Numbered from the stretch's first letter, positions 24,710-34,818 are shown. The stretch is 64,000 nucleotides of DNA from Variovorax beijingensis (GCF_003951285.1 NZ_RXFQ01000026.1:1-64000), one strand, 5' to 3'. Notes: generated by a model from the sequence alone, not told the origin. Numbers and translations: made by a program.

Positions 24710-26227
24710 ATGGCCATCAAGCGTCCCACCCTGGATCAGCTGCAAGACGTCGCGCTGAGCCTGGGCATCCACCTGTCCGAAGCGCAGGCGAGCAGCTACC
24801 ACGCGCTGCTGCAGCCCAACTTCGATGCCTACGACGCGGTCGACGCGATGCCCGACTACCTGCCCGTGGTGAGCTACGCGCGCACGCCCGGCTACCGCCC
24901 GCTGGGCGAGGAGAACAAGTACGGCGCCTGGTACGTCAAGACCACGATCAAGGGCAAGCCAGAAGGCAAGCTCGCCGGCAAGACGGTGGTGCTCAAGGAC
25001 AACGTCTGCCTGGCCGGCGTGCCGATGATGAACGGCGCCTCCACGCTCGAAGGCTATGTGCCGAACGTCGACGCCACGGTCGTCACGCGGCTGCTCGATG
25101 CCGGCGCCACGGTGGTGGGCAAGTCGGTCTGCGAGTACTTCTGCTTCTCGGGCGGCTCGCACACCAGCGCCTCGGGCCCGGTGCACAACCCGCACCGCAT
25201 GGGCTACTCGGCCGGCGGCTCGTCGTCGGGCAGCGCGGCGCTGGTGGCCGCGGGCGAGGTCGACCTGGCCATCGGCGGCGACCAGGGCGGCTCCATCCGC
25301 ATGCCGGCGTCCTACTGCGGCATCTACGGCATGAAGGCCACGCATGGCCTGGTGCCCTACACGGGCGTGATGCCGATCGAGCTCACCCTGGACCACACGG
25401 GCCCGATGACGGCCAACGTGACCGACAACGCGCTGATGCTCGAGGTGCTGGCCGGCCCCGACGGGCTCGATCCGCGCCAGCATGCGGGCCAGGCCGCCAA
25501 GCCCTACAGCGAGCTCATGAAGGACGGCGTGCGCGGCCTGCGCATCGGCATCGTCAAGGAGGGCTTCGGCTGGCCCCAGTCGGATGCCGCCGTCGGCGCC
25601 AAGGTGCGCAAGGCGGCCGAGGTGTTCACGAAACTGGGCGCCATCGTCAGCGAGGTGTCGGTGCCGATGCACGCGGTCGGCCCGGCGATCTGGCTGCCGA
25701 TCGCGGCCGAGGGCGCGACCCAGCAGATGATGAAGGACAACGGCCACGGCTTCAACTGGAAGGGCCTCTACGTCACGAGCATGGTCGACTTCCACGCCGG
25801 CTGGAAGCAGCGCGCCGACGAACTCTCGGAAACGCTCAAGCTCACGATGGTGCTGGGCGAGTACTTCATCAAGCACTACCGCGGCCACTACTACGCCAAG
25901 GCGCAGAACCTCGCGCGCCAGCTGACCGCGGCCTACGACAGCACGCTGGCCGACTTCGACCTGCTGCTGATGCCCACGCTGCCGATCACGGCCACGCCGC
26001 TGCCGCCGCCCGGCGCGAGCATCGAGGAAGTGATCGCGCGCGCCTTCGAGGTGCTGCCCAACACCTGTCCCTTCGACGTCACGGGCCACCCGTCGATGAG
26101 CGTGCCCTGCGGGCTCGTCGACGGCCTGCCGGTCGGGATGATGCTCACCGGCCGCCACCACGACGAAGCCACCATCTACCGCGCCGCCTATGCCTTCGAG
26201 CAGGCCGGCGACTGGAAGGCCATCTGA
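24710..26227 (+). CDS. Amidase-signature family amidase
   Basis: This 505-residue enzyme has the full Ser-cisSer-Lys triad region: VVLKDN (catalytic Lys), YSAGGSSSGSAALVAAG (the Gly/Ser-rich signature with cis-Ser) and GGDQGGSIRMPA (nucleophilic Ser). A ~80-residue helical N-terminal domain precedes it, as in enantioselective and nitrile-pathway amidases. It should hydrolyse a carboxamide to acid plus ammonia in the cytoplasm. It is the first gene of a plus-strand operon with the ABC transporter and a second amidase. It may act on aryl or branched amides; the exact substrate is unknown. Confidence 0.88.
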   Translation: MAIKRPTLDQLQDVALSLGIHLSEAQASSYHALLQPNFDAYDAVDAMPDYLPVVSYARTPGYRPLGEENKYGAWYVKTTIKGKPEGKLAGKTVVLKDNVCLAGVPMMNGASTLEGYVPNVDATVVTRLLDAGATVVGKSVCEYFCFSGGSHTSASGPVHNPHRMGYSAGGSSSGSAALVAAGEVDLAIGGDQGGSIRMPASYCGIYGMKATHGLVPYTGVMPIELTLDHTGPMTANVTDNALMLEVLAGPDGLDPRQHAGQAAKPYSELMKDGVRGLRIGIVKEGFGWPQSDAAVGAKVRKAAEVFTKLGAIVSEVSVPMHAVGPAIWLPIAAEGATQQMMKDNGHGFNWKGLYVTSMVDFHAGWKQRADELSETLKLTMVLGEYFIKHYRGHYYAKAQNLARQLTAAYDSTLADFDLLLMPTLPITATPLPPPGASIEEVIARAFEVLPNTCPFDVTGHPSMSVPCGLVDGLPVGMMLTGRHHDEATIYRAAYAFEQAGDWKAI

Positions 26228-26312
26228 GGCTTTCATCCGCTTTCCTTCCGTTCCTGCCTTTTTCATGAACACAGCGGCGGCTGCGCCCGCCGAACACCGA
26301 GGAGTTAGTCCC

Positions 26313-27539
26313 ATGGATCGTCGTTCCTTCATCCAGTCGTCGGCCGCCGCGCTGGCCGGCACCGCGGTGCCGCTGTTCCCGATGGCCGCCATGGCGGCCG
26401 ACGAGATCGTCGTCGGCAGCATCATCGACATGTCGGGCGGGCTGGACATCTACGGCAAGCCGATGGCCGACTGCATGGCGCTCGCGGTCGAGGAGCAGAA
26501 CGCGGCCGGCGGCCTGCTGGGCAAGAAGCTCAAGCTCGCCACCTACGACCCGCAGTCGAACATGCAGCTGTATGCGCAGTTCGCGCAGCAGTCGGCGCTC
26601 AAGGACAAGTCGACGGTGGTGATGGGCGGCATCACCTCGGCCTCGCGCGAGGTGATCCGGCCGGTGCTCACGCGCAACAAGACGCTGTACTTCTACAACA
26701 CGCAGTACGAAGGCGGCGTGTGCGACCGCAACACCTTCTGCACCGGCGTCACGCCCGGGCAGACCGTTGCCAAGCTCATTCCCTACGCCATGAAGAAGTG
26801 GGGCAAGAAGGTCTACGTGGTGGCGGCCGACTACAACTACGGCCAGATCACCTCGCAGTGGGTGAAGAAGTTCGTGCAGGACAACGGCGGCTCGGTGGCT
26901 TCCATCGACTTCTTCCCGCTCGACGTGACCAACTTCGGCCCGACCATCTCGAAGATCGAGGCGGCCAAGCCCGACATGATCGTCTCGGCGCTGGTGGGTG
27001 GGGCGCACATCTCGTTCTACCGCCAGTGGGCGGCCGCGGGCCTGACCAGGAAGATCCCGCTCGCGTCCACCACCTTCGCGGGCGGCAACGAGCACATCGT
27101 GCTGTCGCCGGCCGAGACCGACGGCTTCCTCATTTCGTACAACTATTTCCAGAACCTCGACACGCCGCAGAACAAGGCCTTCAAGGAGCGCTTCTACAAG
27201 CGCTTCGGCGCCGACTATCCCAACATCACCGAGCTCGCGATGGGTACCTACCAGGGCTTCAAGCTCTGGGCCGAGGGCGTGAAGAAGGCCGGCTCGCTGG
27301 ACCGCGAGAAGATGATCGCGGCGCTGGAGACCGGCATCAGCATCGACGGCCCGAGCGGCAAGGTCACGCTCGATGCGGCCACCCACCACTGCGTGCTGAA
27401 CGTGAGCATCGCGGAGGTGCGCAACAAGCAGCTCAACATCGTCGAGACCTTCCAGCAGCAGCCGCCGGTGGACACCAGCGCGGTGTGCAACCTCGTGAAG
27501 AATCCGAAGGACAACCAGCAGTACGTGATCAAGGCCTGA
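26313..27539 (+). CDS. ABC transporter substrate-binding protein, amide/branched-chain amino acid type
   Basis: This 408-residue binding protein has a Tat-like signal (MDRRSFIQSSAAALAG, then an AMAA cleavage region near residue 29). The mature part is a type I periplasmic-binding fold starting DEIVVGSIIDMSGG. It is related to urea/short-chain amide binders and to LivK. A GAGGAG ribosome site stands 8 bases before the start. It is the periplasmic receptor for the permeases and ATPases that follow, delivering the amide substrate. A Tat signal without obvious cofactor is common for this family in Burkholderiales. Confidence 0.88.
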   Translation: MDRRSFIQSSAAALAGTAVPLFPMAAMAADEIVVGSIIDMSGGLDIYGKPMADCMALAVEEQNAAGGLLGKKLKLATYDPQSNMQLYAQFAQQSALKDKSTVVMGGITSASREVIRPVLTRNKTLYFYNTQYEGGVCDRNTFCTGVTPGQTVAKLIPYAMKKWGKKVYVVAADYNYGQITSQWVKKFVQDNGGSVASIDFFPLDVTNFGPTISKIEAAKPDMIVSALVGGAHISFYRQWAAAGLTRKIPLASTTFAGGNEHIVLSPAETDGFLISYNYFQNLDTPQNKAFKERFYKRFGADYPNITELAMGTYQGFKLWAEGVKKAGSLDREKMIAALETGISIDGPSGKVTLDAATHHCVLNVSIAEVRNKQLNIVETFQQQPPVDTSAVCNLVKNPKDNQQYVIKA

Positions 27540-27554
27540 GGGCAGGGCGCCGGC

Positions 27555-28421
27555 ATGGATCTCGCGTTCGTCGTCCTCATCCAGGTGCTCTACGCGGTGG
27601 CGAGCCTGGTCATCGTCTCGGCCGGGCTGGCCGTCATCTTCGGGATGATGAAGGTCATCAACCTCGCGCACGGCGAGTTCATGATGCTCGGCGCCTATGC
27701 CGTCATCGCGGCGCTCGGCCTCGGCATCAACCTGTGGATCGCGATCTTCGTCGTCGCGCCCATCGCGGTGGGCGTCGTCGGCGTGGTGCTGGAGCGGCTG
27801 GTCATCCGGCGCCTGTACGGCCGCATGGTCGACACCATGCTGGCCACCTGGGGGCTGTCGCTGCTGCTGGTGGGCATCGTCACCTCGGTGGCGGGCAACA
27901 CCACGGCGGGCGTCTCGGCGCCGCTTGGCAGCTTCTCGGTCGGGGCCTACTCGGTCAGCGGCTACACGCTGGTGATCATCGCGGTGGCCGTGGCGCTCGC
28001 GCTCGCGATCCGCTTCGTGCTCACGCGCACGCAGCTCGGCCTCATCGCGCGCGGCACCATGCAGAAGCCCGACATGGCGAACGCGCTGGGCATCAGCCCG
28101 AGCCGCGTGTACTCGGTCACCTTCGCGGTCGGCGCCGCGCTCTCGGGCCTGGCCGGCGGGCTGCTCGCGCCGCTGACCGGGGTGGTGCCGACCATGGGCG
28201 CGGCCTTCGTGGCCAAGGCCTTCATCACCGTGATCGGCGGCGGTCCGGCCATCCTCGCGGGCCTGCTCGGCGCTTCCGGCCTGTTCGGTGCCATCAACCA
28301 GCTCGCGACCTTCGTGACCACGCCGGTGCTCGGCGAGGTGGCGCTGCTCGTCGCGGCCATCGTGATGCTGCGGCTGCTGCCGCAAGGCATCACCGGACGT
28401 TTCTTCAAGGGGTCCCTGTGA
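27555..28421 (+). CDS. Branched-chain amino acid/amide ABC permease, LivH type
   Basis: This 288-residue inner-membrane protein has about eight hydrophobic segments and the LivH pattern near the start (GLAVIFGMMKVINLAHGEFMML). Its stop overlaps the GTG start of the LivM-type gene. With that partner it forms the membrane channel of the importer. Confidence 0.92.
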   Translation: MDLAFVVLIQVLYAVASLVIVSAGLAVIFGMMKVINLAHGEFMMLGAYAVIAALGLGINLWIAIFVVAPIAVGVVGVVLERLVIRRLYGRMVDTMLATWGLSLLLVGIVTSVAGNTTAGVSAPLGSFSVGAYSVSGYTLVIIAVAVALALAIRFVLTRTQLGLIARGTMQKPDMANALGISPSRVYSVTFAVGAALSGLAGGLLAPLTGVVPTMGAAFVAKAFITVIGGGPAILAGLLGASGLFGAINQLATFVTTPVLGEVALLVAAIVMLRLLPQGITGRFFKGSL

Positions 28422-29479
28422 ACCGTTTTGCCAAGTCCTGGGCCAGCGCGGCGGTCAGCCTGGCGGTGGGCATCGCGCTGCTCTTCGGCCTGCCCGGCGT
28501 GATGGACGACTACACGCTGATCGAGGTCACGATCTACGCCGTGATGTCGATCCTCGGCGTCAGCCTGGCCTTCATCTGGGGCTTCGGCGGCATCCTGTGC
28601 TTCGGCCAGGCGGCCTTCTTCGGCCTGGGCTCGTACACCTACGCGATCGCGGTGATGAACATGGGCGACAGCACCGTGCCCTTCCTGCTCGCGATCGTGG
28701 TGCCCGCGCTGTTCGCCGCGCTCTTGGGCTACGTGATCTTCTACGGCCGGCTGTCGGACGTGTACATGGGCGTGATCACGCTCACCGTCACGCTGATCCT
28801 GTTCAACCTGATCAACTCCACCGCCGGGCCCGAGTGGCGCATCGGCAGCGCGCCGCTGGGCGGCTTCAACGGCATCCCGGCGATACCGACGCTCAACTGG
28901 CCCGGTCGGCAGGACGAGGTGCTGACGCCGAAGGACCTGTTCTACGTCGCCTTCACCTGCCTGCTGCTGGTGTACCTCGGGCTGCGCGTGCTGATCGCCT
29001 CCAAGATCGGCCGCGTGATCGTGGCGGCCAAGGAGAACGAGCAGCGCGTGCTGCTGCTGGGCTACGACGCGCGCGTCTACAAGCTCCTGTGCTTCACGCT
29101 GGGCGGCGCGATCGCGGGCCTGGCGGGCTGCCTGTTCGCGAACTGGGGCGCGTTCACGAGCCCGACCATCTTCGGCCTTGCGCAGTCGGCGCAGATCATC
29201 ATCTGGGTCATCGTCGGCGGCCTGGGCACGCTGGTCGGGCCGATCATCGGCTGCGTCGCGATCCAGTGGCTCACCTCGCAGATCGGCACGCAGCAGGCCT
29301 TCAACGCGAACCTGGTGCTCGGCGGCATCCTGGTGGTCTTCGTGCTGCTGGTGCCGCGCGGCATCGTGCCGACCCTCGGCGACCTGATCGACATGGCGTG
29401 GCGGCGCTGGCGCAAGGCGCCGGCCCACGCTCCGAACGTGGCCATGACCGCGGCGGCCGCGACGGAGACGGCGCCATGA
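28418..29479 (+). CDS. Branched-chain amino acid/amide ABC permease, LivM type
   Basis: This 353-residue membrane protein has about nine or ten hydrophobic segments and the LivM motif FIWGFGGILCFGQAAFFGLG. It starts with GTG overlapping the preceding stop (GTGA), and its own stop overlaps the next start (ATGA), so translation is coupled through the operon. It is the partner of the LivH-type permease. Confidence 0.92.
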   Translation: MNRFAKSWASAAVSLAVGIALLFGLPGVMDDYTLIEVTIYAVMSILGVSLAFIWGFGGILCFGQAAFFGLGSYTYAIAVMNMGDSTVPFLLAIVVPALFAALLGYVIFYGRLSDVYMGVITLTVTLILFNLINSTAGPEWRIGSAPLGGFNGIPAIPTLNWPGRQDEVLTPKDLFYVAFTCLLLVYLGLRVLIASKIGRVIVAAKENEQRVLLLGYDARVYKLLCFTLGGAIAGLAGCLFANWGAFTSPTIFGLAQSAQIIIWVIVGGLGTLVGPIIGCVAIQWLTSQIGTQQAFNANLVLGGILVVFVLLVPRGIVPTLGDLIDMAWRRWRKAPAHAPNVAMTAAAATETAP

Positions 29480-30195
29480 GCACGCCCCTGATCGAGACGC
29501 GCGACCTCAACGTGCGCTTCGGCGGCGTGCACGCCACGCGCGACGTCAACTTCACATTGGCCGAGGCCGAGCTGCGCTGCGTGATCGGCCCCAACGGTGC
29601 CGGCAAGAGCACCTTCTTCAAGCTGCTGACCGGCCAGGTCAAGCCGACCTCGGGCCAGATCCTGTTCCGCGGCCAGGACATCTCGAAGATGCAGCCGCAC
29701 GACCCGGGCCGCCTGGGCATCGGCATCAAGACCCAGGTGCCCAGCCTGTTCAACGGCCTGAGCGTGTGGGAGAACGTATGGCTCTCGGCGCGGCGCCTCA
29801 ACAGCACCGCGCAGGCCGACCGCATCACGCGCGAGACGCTCGAGCGCGTGGGCATGCACGCTTACCGCGACGTCACGGCGGGCCTTCTGGCGCACGGCAT
29901 GCGGCAGTGGGTGGAGATCGGCGTGGTGATCGCGGCCGATCCGCCGCTGATCCTGCTCGACGAGCCGGCCGCCGGCATGAGCGACGCCGAGGTGGCGCGC
30001 ACGGCCGAGCTCATCCTGGAAATCAACCGCCAGCATGCGCTGGTGGTGGTGGAGCACGACATGAACTTCATCCGCATGATCGCCAGGAAGGTGACGGTGC
30101 TGCACCAGGGCGCCGTGATCAAGGAGGACACGCCGGACCGCATCATGAGCGACCCGCTGATCCAGCAGATCTACCTCGGCAAGAAGCCGCACTGA
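29476..30195 (+). CDS. ABC transporter ATPase, LivG type
   Basis: This 239-residue ATPase has Walker A GPNGAGKST and Walker B LILLDEPAAGMSD; the signature region is degenerate (LLAHGMRQWVEIG instead of LSGGQ). The D-loop and H-loop (VVVEHDMNFI) are intact, as in other LivG/UrtD proteins. It energises the amide importer together with the LivF-type ATPase. Confidence 0.92.
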   Translation: MSTPLIETRDLNVRFGGVHATRDVNFTLAEAELRCVIGPNGAGKSTFFKLLTGQVKPTSGQILFRGQDISKMQPHDPGRLGIGIKTQVPSLFNGLSVWENVWLSARRLNSTAQADRITRETLERVGMHAYRDVTAGLLAHGMRQWVEIGVVIAADPPLILLDEPAAGMSDAEVARTAELILEINRQHALVVVEHDMNFIRMIARKVTVLHQGAVIKEDTPDRIMSDPLIQQIYLGKKPH

Positions 30196-30210
30196 ACCCG
30201 GAAGGCACGC

Positions 30211-30915
30211 ATGCTCGAAGTCAGGGGTCTCCATGCCGGCTACGGCGCCATCCCGGTGCTGCACGATGTCTCGCTCGCCATCGCCCGGGGCGAGTCGGTG
30301 GGCATCCTGGGCCACAACGGCATGGGCAAGACCACGCTGCTGCGCACGCTGGTCGGCGCGCTGCGCGCCACCGCCGGCACCGTGCGCTTGGGCGGCGCCG
30401 ACATCACGCGCCATGCGCCGCACGCGCGGGCGCGCCTGGGCATGGCCTACGTGCCGCAGGGGCGCGAGATCTTTCCGGCGCTCAGCGCGATGGACAACCT
30501 GCGCATGGGCCTGGTGAAGACCGGCGAGCGCACGATGGACACCATCGAGGCGCTGCTGGAGGACTTTCCGCGCCTGAAGCCGCTGCTCGAGCGGCCCGGC
30601 GGTTCGCTCTCGGGTGGCGAGCAGCAGCTGCTGGCGCTGGCGCGTGCGCTCGCCGGCAGGCCCACGCTGCTCCTGCTCGACGAGCCGACCGAGGGCATCC
30701 AGCCTTCGATCATCGAGGAGATCGCCGAGACGCTGGCCGCGCTGCGCGACCGCATGAAGCTCACGATCGTGCTGGTGGAGCAGAACCTCGAATTCATCGC
30801 GGCCGTGTCGCAGCGCGTGCTGGTCATCAAGCGCGGCCAGATCGGCGGCGAGATCCCGCGCGAGCACCTCGGCGATTTCGAAATCATGAGCCAATACACA
30901 GGAGTCCACGGATGA
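30211..30915 (+). CDS. ABC transporter ATPase, LivF type
   Basis: This 234-residue ATPase has Walker A GHNGMGKTT, a canonical signature SLSGGEQQLLALARAL and Walker B LLLLDEPTEGIQ. Its stop overlaps the start of the second amidase gene (ATGA), tying uptake to hydrolysis. Confidence 0.92.
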   Translation: MLEVRGLHAGYGAIPVLHDVSLAIARGESVGILGHNGMGKTTLLRTLVGALRATAGTVRLGGADITRHAPHARARLGMAYVPQGREIFPALSAMDNLRMGLVKTGERTMDTIEALLEDFPRLKPLLERPGGSLSGGEQQLLALARALAGRPTLLLLDEPTEGIQPSIIEEIAETLAALRDRMKLTIVLVEQNLEFIAAVSQRVLVIKRGQIGGEIPREHLGDFEIMSQYTGVHG

Positions 30916-32309
30916 GCAACGAACTGCATTACCTCGAGCTGGTCGACGTCGGCCGGCGCATCCAGCGCAAGGAGCTCTCGCCGGTCGAGGTCACGCAAGC
31001 GCAGCTCGCGCGCATCGAGAAGGTCGACGGCGCGCTCAAGAGCTATGTGATCGTGATGGCCGAACACGCGCTGGCCGACGCGCGCCGCGCCGAGGCCGAG
31101 ATCGCCCGGGGCGAGATCCGCGGGCCGCTGCACGGCGTGCCGGTGGCGGTGAAGGACCTGTGCTGGACAAAAGGCGTGGCCACGGCCGCCGGCATGACGC
31201 TCTACCGCGACTTCGTGCCCACCGAGGACGGCACGGCCGTGCGCAAGCTGCGCGAAGCCGGTGCCGTGATCCTCGGCAAGCTGCAGCTCACCGAGAGCGC
31301 CTATGCCGACCATCACCCCAGCGTCACGCCGCCGGTCAATCCGTGGAACGCGGCGCACTGGTCGGGTGCCTCGTCGAGCGGCTCGGGCGTGGCGACCGCG
31401 GCGGGGCTTTGCTATGGCTCGCTCGGCACCGACACGGGCGGCTCGATCCGCTTTCCGTCCTCGGCCAACGGCCTGACCGGCCTGAAGCCGACCTGGGGCC
31501 GCGTGAGCCGCCATGGCGCCTTCGAGCTGGCCGCCACGCTCGACCACATCGGCCCGATGACGCGCAGCGCGGCCGATGCGGGTGCGATGCTCGGCGCCAT
31601 CGCGGGAGCCGATCCGAAGGACCCGACCGCGAGCCTCGCGGCCGTGCCCAACTACCTCGCGGGCATGGAGCGCGGCTTGCGCGGCCTGCGCGTGGGCATC
31701 GACGCGCGCTGGAACGCGGAGGGCGTCGATGCGGCCACCGCGCAGGTGATGGAAGGCGCGCTCGCGGCCGTGCGCGAACTCGGCGCCGAAGTGCGTCACG
31801 TGACATTCCCCGACCCGGCGCAGGTCATCGCCGACTGGTTCCCGCTGTGCGGCATCGAGGCGGCCGTGGTGCACGAGTCGACCTATCCCGCGCGCAAGCA
31901 GATGTACGGCCCGGCGCTGTCGGGCCTGCTCGAGCTGGGCCGTGCGCAAAGCGGCATCGACTACCAGAAGATCGTGCTCCGCCGCCACGCCTTCAGCGGC
32001 AGGGTGCGCGAGATGTTCGAGGGCATCGACCTGCTGCTGATGCCCTCGCAGGGCGTCGCCTCGCCCACGCTCGCGCGCATGCTGAGCTTCGGCGAGGACG
32101 CCGAACTGATGTCCGCGATGCTGCGCTACACCTGCCCGCTGGACATGAGCGGCAGCCCGACGATCACGCTGCCCGGCGGCTTCACCGATGCGGGCACGCC
32201 GGTCGCATTCCAGTTCGTCGCGCGCCACTTCGAGGAAGAGCTGCTGGTGCGCGCCGGCTGGGCCTTCCAGCAGGCGACCGACTGGCACCGGCGGCACCCG
32301 GCGCTGTAG
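30912..32309 (+). CDS. Second amidase-signature enzyme
   Basis: This 465-residue amidase has catalytic Lys in GVPVAVKDL, the Gly/Ser signature WSGASSSGSGVATAAG and nucleophilic Ser in GTDTGGSIRFPS. It lacks the N-terminal extension of the first amidase and is only distantly related, so it probably acts on a different amide or on an intermediate. It is translated by overlap with the LivF-type gene. Confidence 0.88.
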   Translation: MSNELHYLELVDVGRRIQRKELSPVEVTQAQLARIEKVDGALKSYVIVMAEHALADARRAEAEIARGEIRGPLHGVPVAVKDLCWTKGVATAAGMTLYRDFVPTEDGTAVRKLREAGAVILGKLQLTESAYADHHPSVTPPVNPWNAAHWSGASSSGSGVATAAGLCYGSLGTDTGGSIRFPSSANGLTGLKPTWGRVSRHGAFELAATLDHIGPMTRSAADAGAMLGAIAGADPKDPTASLAAVPNYLAGMERGLRGLRVGIDARWNAEGVDAATAQVMEGALAAVRELGAEVRHVTFPDPAQVIADWFPLCGIEAAVVHESTYPARKQMYGPALSGLLELGRAQSGIDYQKIVLRRHAFSGRVREMFEGIDLLLMPSQGVASPTLARMLSFGEDAELMSAMLRYTCPLDMSGSPTITLPGGFTDAGTPVAFQFVARHFEEELLVRAGWAFQQATDWHRRHPAL

Positions 32310-32319
32310 CCCTTCCTTC

Positions 32320-33897
32320 ATGTACGACACGATCATCGTCGGCGCGGGTTCCGCGGGCTGCGTGCTGGCCAATCGGCTGTCGGCCGATCCGGCGCGCAAG
32401 GTGCTGCTGCTGGAGGCCGGCCGCGCGGCACCGCGCAACGCCGACATCCCCGCCCACTGGCCGCTGATGCTCGACACCGAGGTCGACTGGGGTTTCCACA
32501 CCGTGCCCCAGCCCGGCTGCCGGATGCGGCGCATGTACTGGCCGCGCGGCCGGATGATCGGCGGCTCGGGCGCACTCAACGCCATGATCTACATGCGCGG
32601 CGTGCCTTCCGACTACGCGCGCTGGGAGGCGGCCGGCTGCCCGGGCTGGGGCTGGCGCGAGGTGCTGCCGGCCTTCAGGAAGTCCGAGCGCAACCTGCGC
32701 TGGACCGGCTCGCCGCTGCATGGCGCCGAGGGTGAACTGGTGATCTCGGACGTCGGCCACATCGATCCCGTGGAGCGCCTGTGGCTCGACGCCGCGCAGG
32801 CCGCGGGGCTGCCGCCCAATGAAGATTTCAACGGCGATGCGCAAGAGGGCGTCGGCCTGTTCCAGGCAACCATCCAGGACGGCGAGCGCTTCGGCACCGG
32901 CAAGGCCTTCCTCCAGCCTGCGCTCGCGCGGCCCAACCTCACGGTGCGCACCGGCGCCGTGCTGCTGCGCGCGTGCTTCAGGGGCACGCGCGCGACCGGC
33001 GTGGCGTTCCTGGACAACGGTGTGTTGCAGACGGCCGAGGCGTCTTCCGAGGTCGTGCTCTGCGCCGGGGCCATCGGTTCGCCGCAACTGCTGCTGCATT
33101 CGGGCATCGGTCCGGCCGACGAGCTCGCGGCGCTCGGCATCCGTGCGCTGCTCGACCTGCCCGGCGTGGGCCGCAACCTGCAGGACCACATCAATTGCCC
33201 CGTGAGCTTCGCGACCACGCGGCGCTTCGGCATTGCACAGGCGAGCGCCGCGGAGGCTGCCGCCGACCTGGCGCAATGGGAGGCCACGCGCAGCGGACCG
33301 CTGAGCTCCAACTGGTCGGCCTGCGGCGGCTTCGCGCGCATCGGGGCAGAGGCCGAGGACCCCGACCTGCAGCTCTACTGCATCGCCACGTCGCACCGCG
33401 ACCATGCGCGCTACCAGTCGACGCAGCCCGGCATCACGCTGTTCTCGGTGGCGCAGCGGCCGCAAAGCCGCGGCGTCCTGCGGCTGCGCTCGGCCGATCC
33501 GCTCGAACAGCCCGCGATCGACCCGCGCTACTTCAGCGACCCCGAAGGCGCCGACCTGCGGCTGGTGGTCGAGGGCATCCGGCTGCAGCGGCGCATCGCG
33601 GCGCAGTCGCCGTTGCGCGAGGTGATTGCCGCGGAGTTCGAGGGCAGCGCGACGGCCCGATCGGACGAGGCGCTGGCCGAGTTCGTGCGCGCCCAGGCCA
33701 CCACGCTCTATCACCCGACCAGCACCTGCACCATGGGAACCCATGCCATGGCGGTGGTCGACCCGGCCTGCCGCGTGCATGGCACCGAGGGGCTCTACGT
33801 GGCCGACGCCTCGGTGTTCCCCTCGATGGTCTCGGGCAACACCAATGCGCCGACGATCATGGTGGCCGAGCGCGCGGCCGGTTTCATCCTGCGCTGA
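32320..33897 (+). CDS. GMC-family FAD oxidoreductase
   Basis: This 525-residue flavoenzyme has the dinucleotide fold (DTIIVGAGSAGCVLANRL), the GMC signature PRGRMIGGSGALNAMIYMRG near residues 68-87 and the C-terminal catalytic region with YHPTSTCTMG (His) and SGNTNAP (Asn). Its size fits choline/alcohol dehydrogenase-type members. It lies 10 bases after the second amidase and probably oxidises an alcohol-bearing part of the imported amide. The substrate is not deducible. Confidence 0.9.
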   Translation: MYDTIIVGAGSAGCVLANRLSADPARKVLLLEAGRAAPRNADIPAHWPLMLDTEVDWGFHTVPQPGCRMRRMYWPRGRMIGGSGALNAMIYMRGVPSDYARWEAAGCPGWGWREVLPAFRKSERNLRWTGSPLHGAEGELVISDVGHIDPVERLWLDAAQAAGLPPNEDFNGDAQEGVGLFQATIQDGERFGTGKAFLQPALARPNLTVRTGAVLLRACFRGTRATGVAFLDNGVLQTAEASSEVVLCAGAIGSPQLLLHSGIGPADELAALGIRALLDLPGVGRNLQDHINCPVSFATTRRFGIAQASAAEAAADLAQWEATRSGPLSSNWSACGGFARIGAEAEDPDLQLYCIATSHRDHARYQSTQPGITLFSVAQRPQSRGVLRLRSADPLEQPAIDPRYFSDPEGADLRLVVEGIRLQRRIAAQSPLREVIAAEFEGSATARSDEALAEFVRAQATTLYHPTSTCTMGTHAMAVVDPACRVHGTEGLYVADASVFPSMVSGNTNAPTIMVAERAAGFILR

Positions 33898-33915
33898 CTT
33901 CGTCCAGGCGCCGGG

Positions 33916-34818
33916 TCACGGCGGCTGCTGCCGCGCGTAGCGGCCCGGTGGTTGGCCCACGCAGCGCCTGAACGCCGTGCTGAACGTGCTGGCGCAGCCA
34001 TAGCCGACGCGTTCGGCAACTTCTGCGATGCCGACGTCGTTGCGAGCGAGCAGATCCTTCGCGATGGCCATGCGCCAGCCAAGCAGGTACGCCATCGGCG
34101 GCAGGCCGACGGCGCGCGAGAAGCGCTCGAAGAACGCCGAGCGCGACAGTGCGGCCTTCCCTGCGAGGTCGGCCACCGTCCACGGATGCGCGGGGTCGCC
34201 GTGAAGATGCCGCAGCGCGATCGACAGCCGCGGGTCTGCCAGGCCGCGAAGCAGCCCCGGCGGCGCGGCTTCGCCGGGCGTCGAGCGCAGAGCCTCGATC
34301 AGCAGCAGTTCGACAAGGCGCTCGAGCACAAGGTCGCGCCCCGGCTTCTGTTCGAGCGACTCCTCCCTCACGAGCTGCACCAGGACGGAAAGCCGCCCGA
34401 TGTCGCGCACGTGCAGCAGCGTCGGAAGCAGCGACGCCAGCAGCGAGGCATCCGGCGAATCGAAGGCGAAGTAGCCGCCGAGCATGCGCATGCCGGGCGG
34501 GCCTTCGCGCCTGCCGTGGCGGATCTCGTCCGTCGGCGCGGGTGCCAGCTTGGGGTCCACGGCGACCGGCACCGCCGGCGCAAGACCCGACATGGTGAAT
34601 CCCGGTGTCGCCGGCATGAGCACGAAGTCGCCGGCGACCAGGGCAAGGGGTTGCTGTCCGTCCACCGCAAGAACGCATTCGCCCTCGAGCATCGTGCAGA
34701 AGCTGGGCTCGCCGAATGCCGAATAGCGCACTGCCCACGAGCCGGCGCCGCTGATCACCTTCGCGTACACCGCGCGCGGGCGAAGCAGCTGGACGACCTG
34801 TGCGAGTGGATCAGCCAT
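33916..34818 (-). CDS. AraC-family regulator with cupin sensor
   Basis: This 300-residue regulator has an N-terminal cupin-like domain (about 10-190; EGECVLAVDGQQPL) and two C-terminal HTHs (VADLAGKAALSRSAFFERFS and EVAERVGYGCASTFSTAFRR). AGGAG precedes the ATG at 34818. It diverges from the SDR gene with 99 bases between and most likely controls it. Confidence 0.9.
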   Translation of the reverse strand: MADPLAQVVQLLRPRAVYAKVISGAGSWAVRYSAFGEPSFCTMLEGECVLAVDGQQPLALVAGDFVLMPATPGFTMSGLAPAVPVAVDPKLAPAPTDEIRHGRREGPPGMRMLGGYFAFDSPDASLLASLLPTLLHVRDIGRLSVLVQLVREESLEQKPGRDLVLERLVELLLIEALRSTPGEAAPPGLLRGLADPRLSIALRHLHGDPAHPWTVADLAGKAALSRSAFFERFSRAVGLPPMAYLLGWRMAIAKDLLARNDVGIAEVAERVGYGCASTFSTAFRRCVGQPPGRYARQQPP

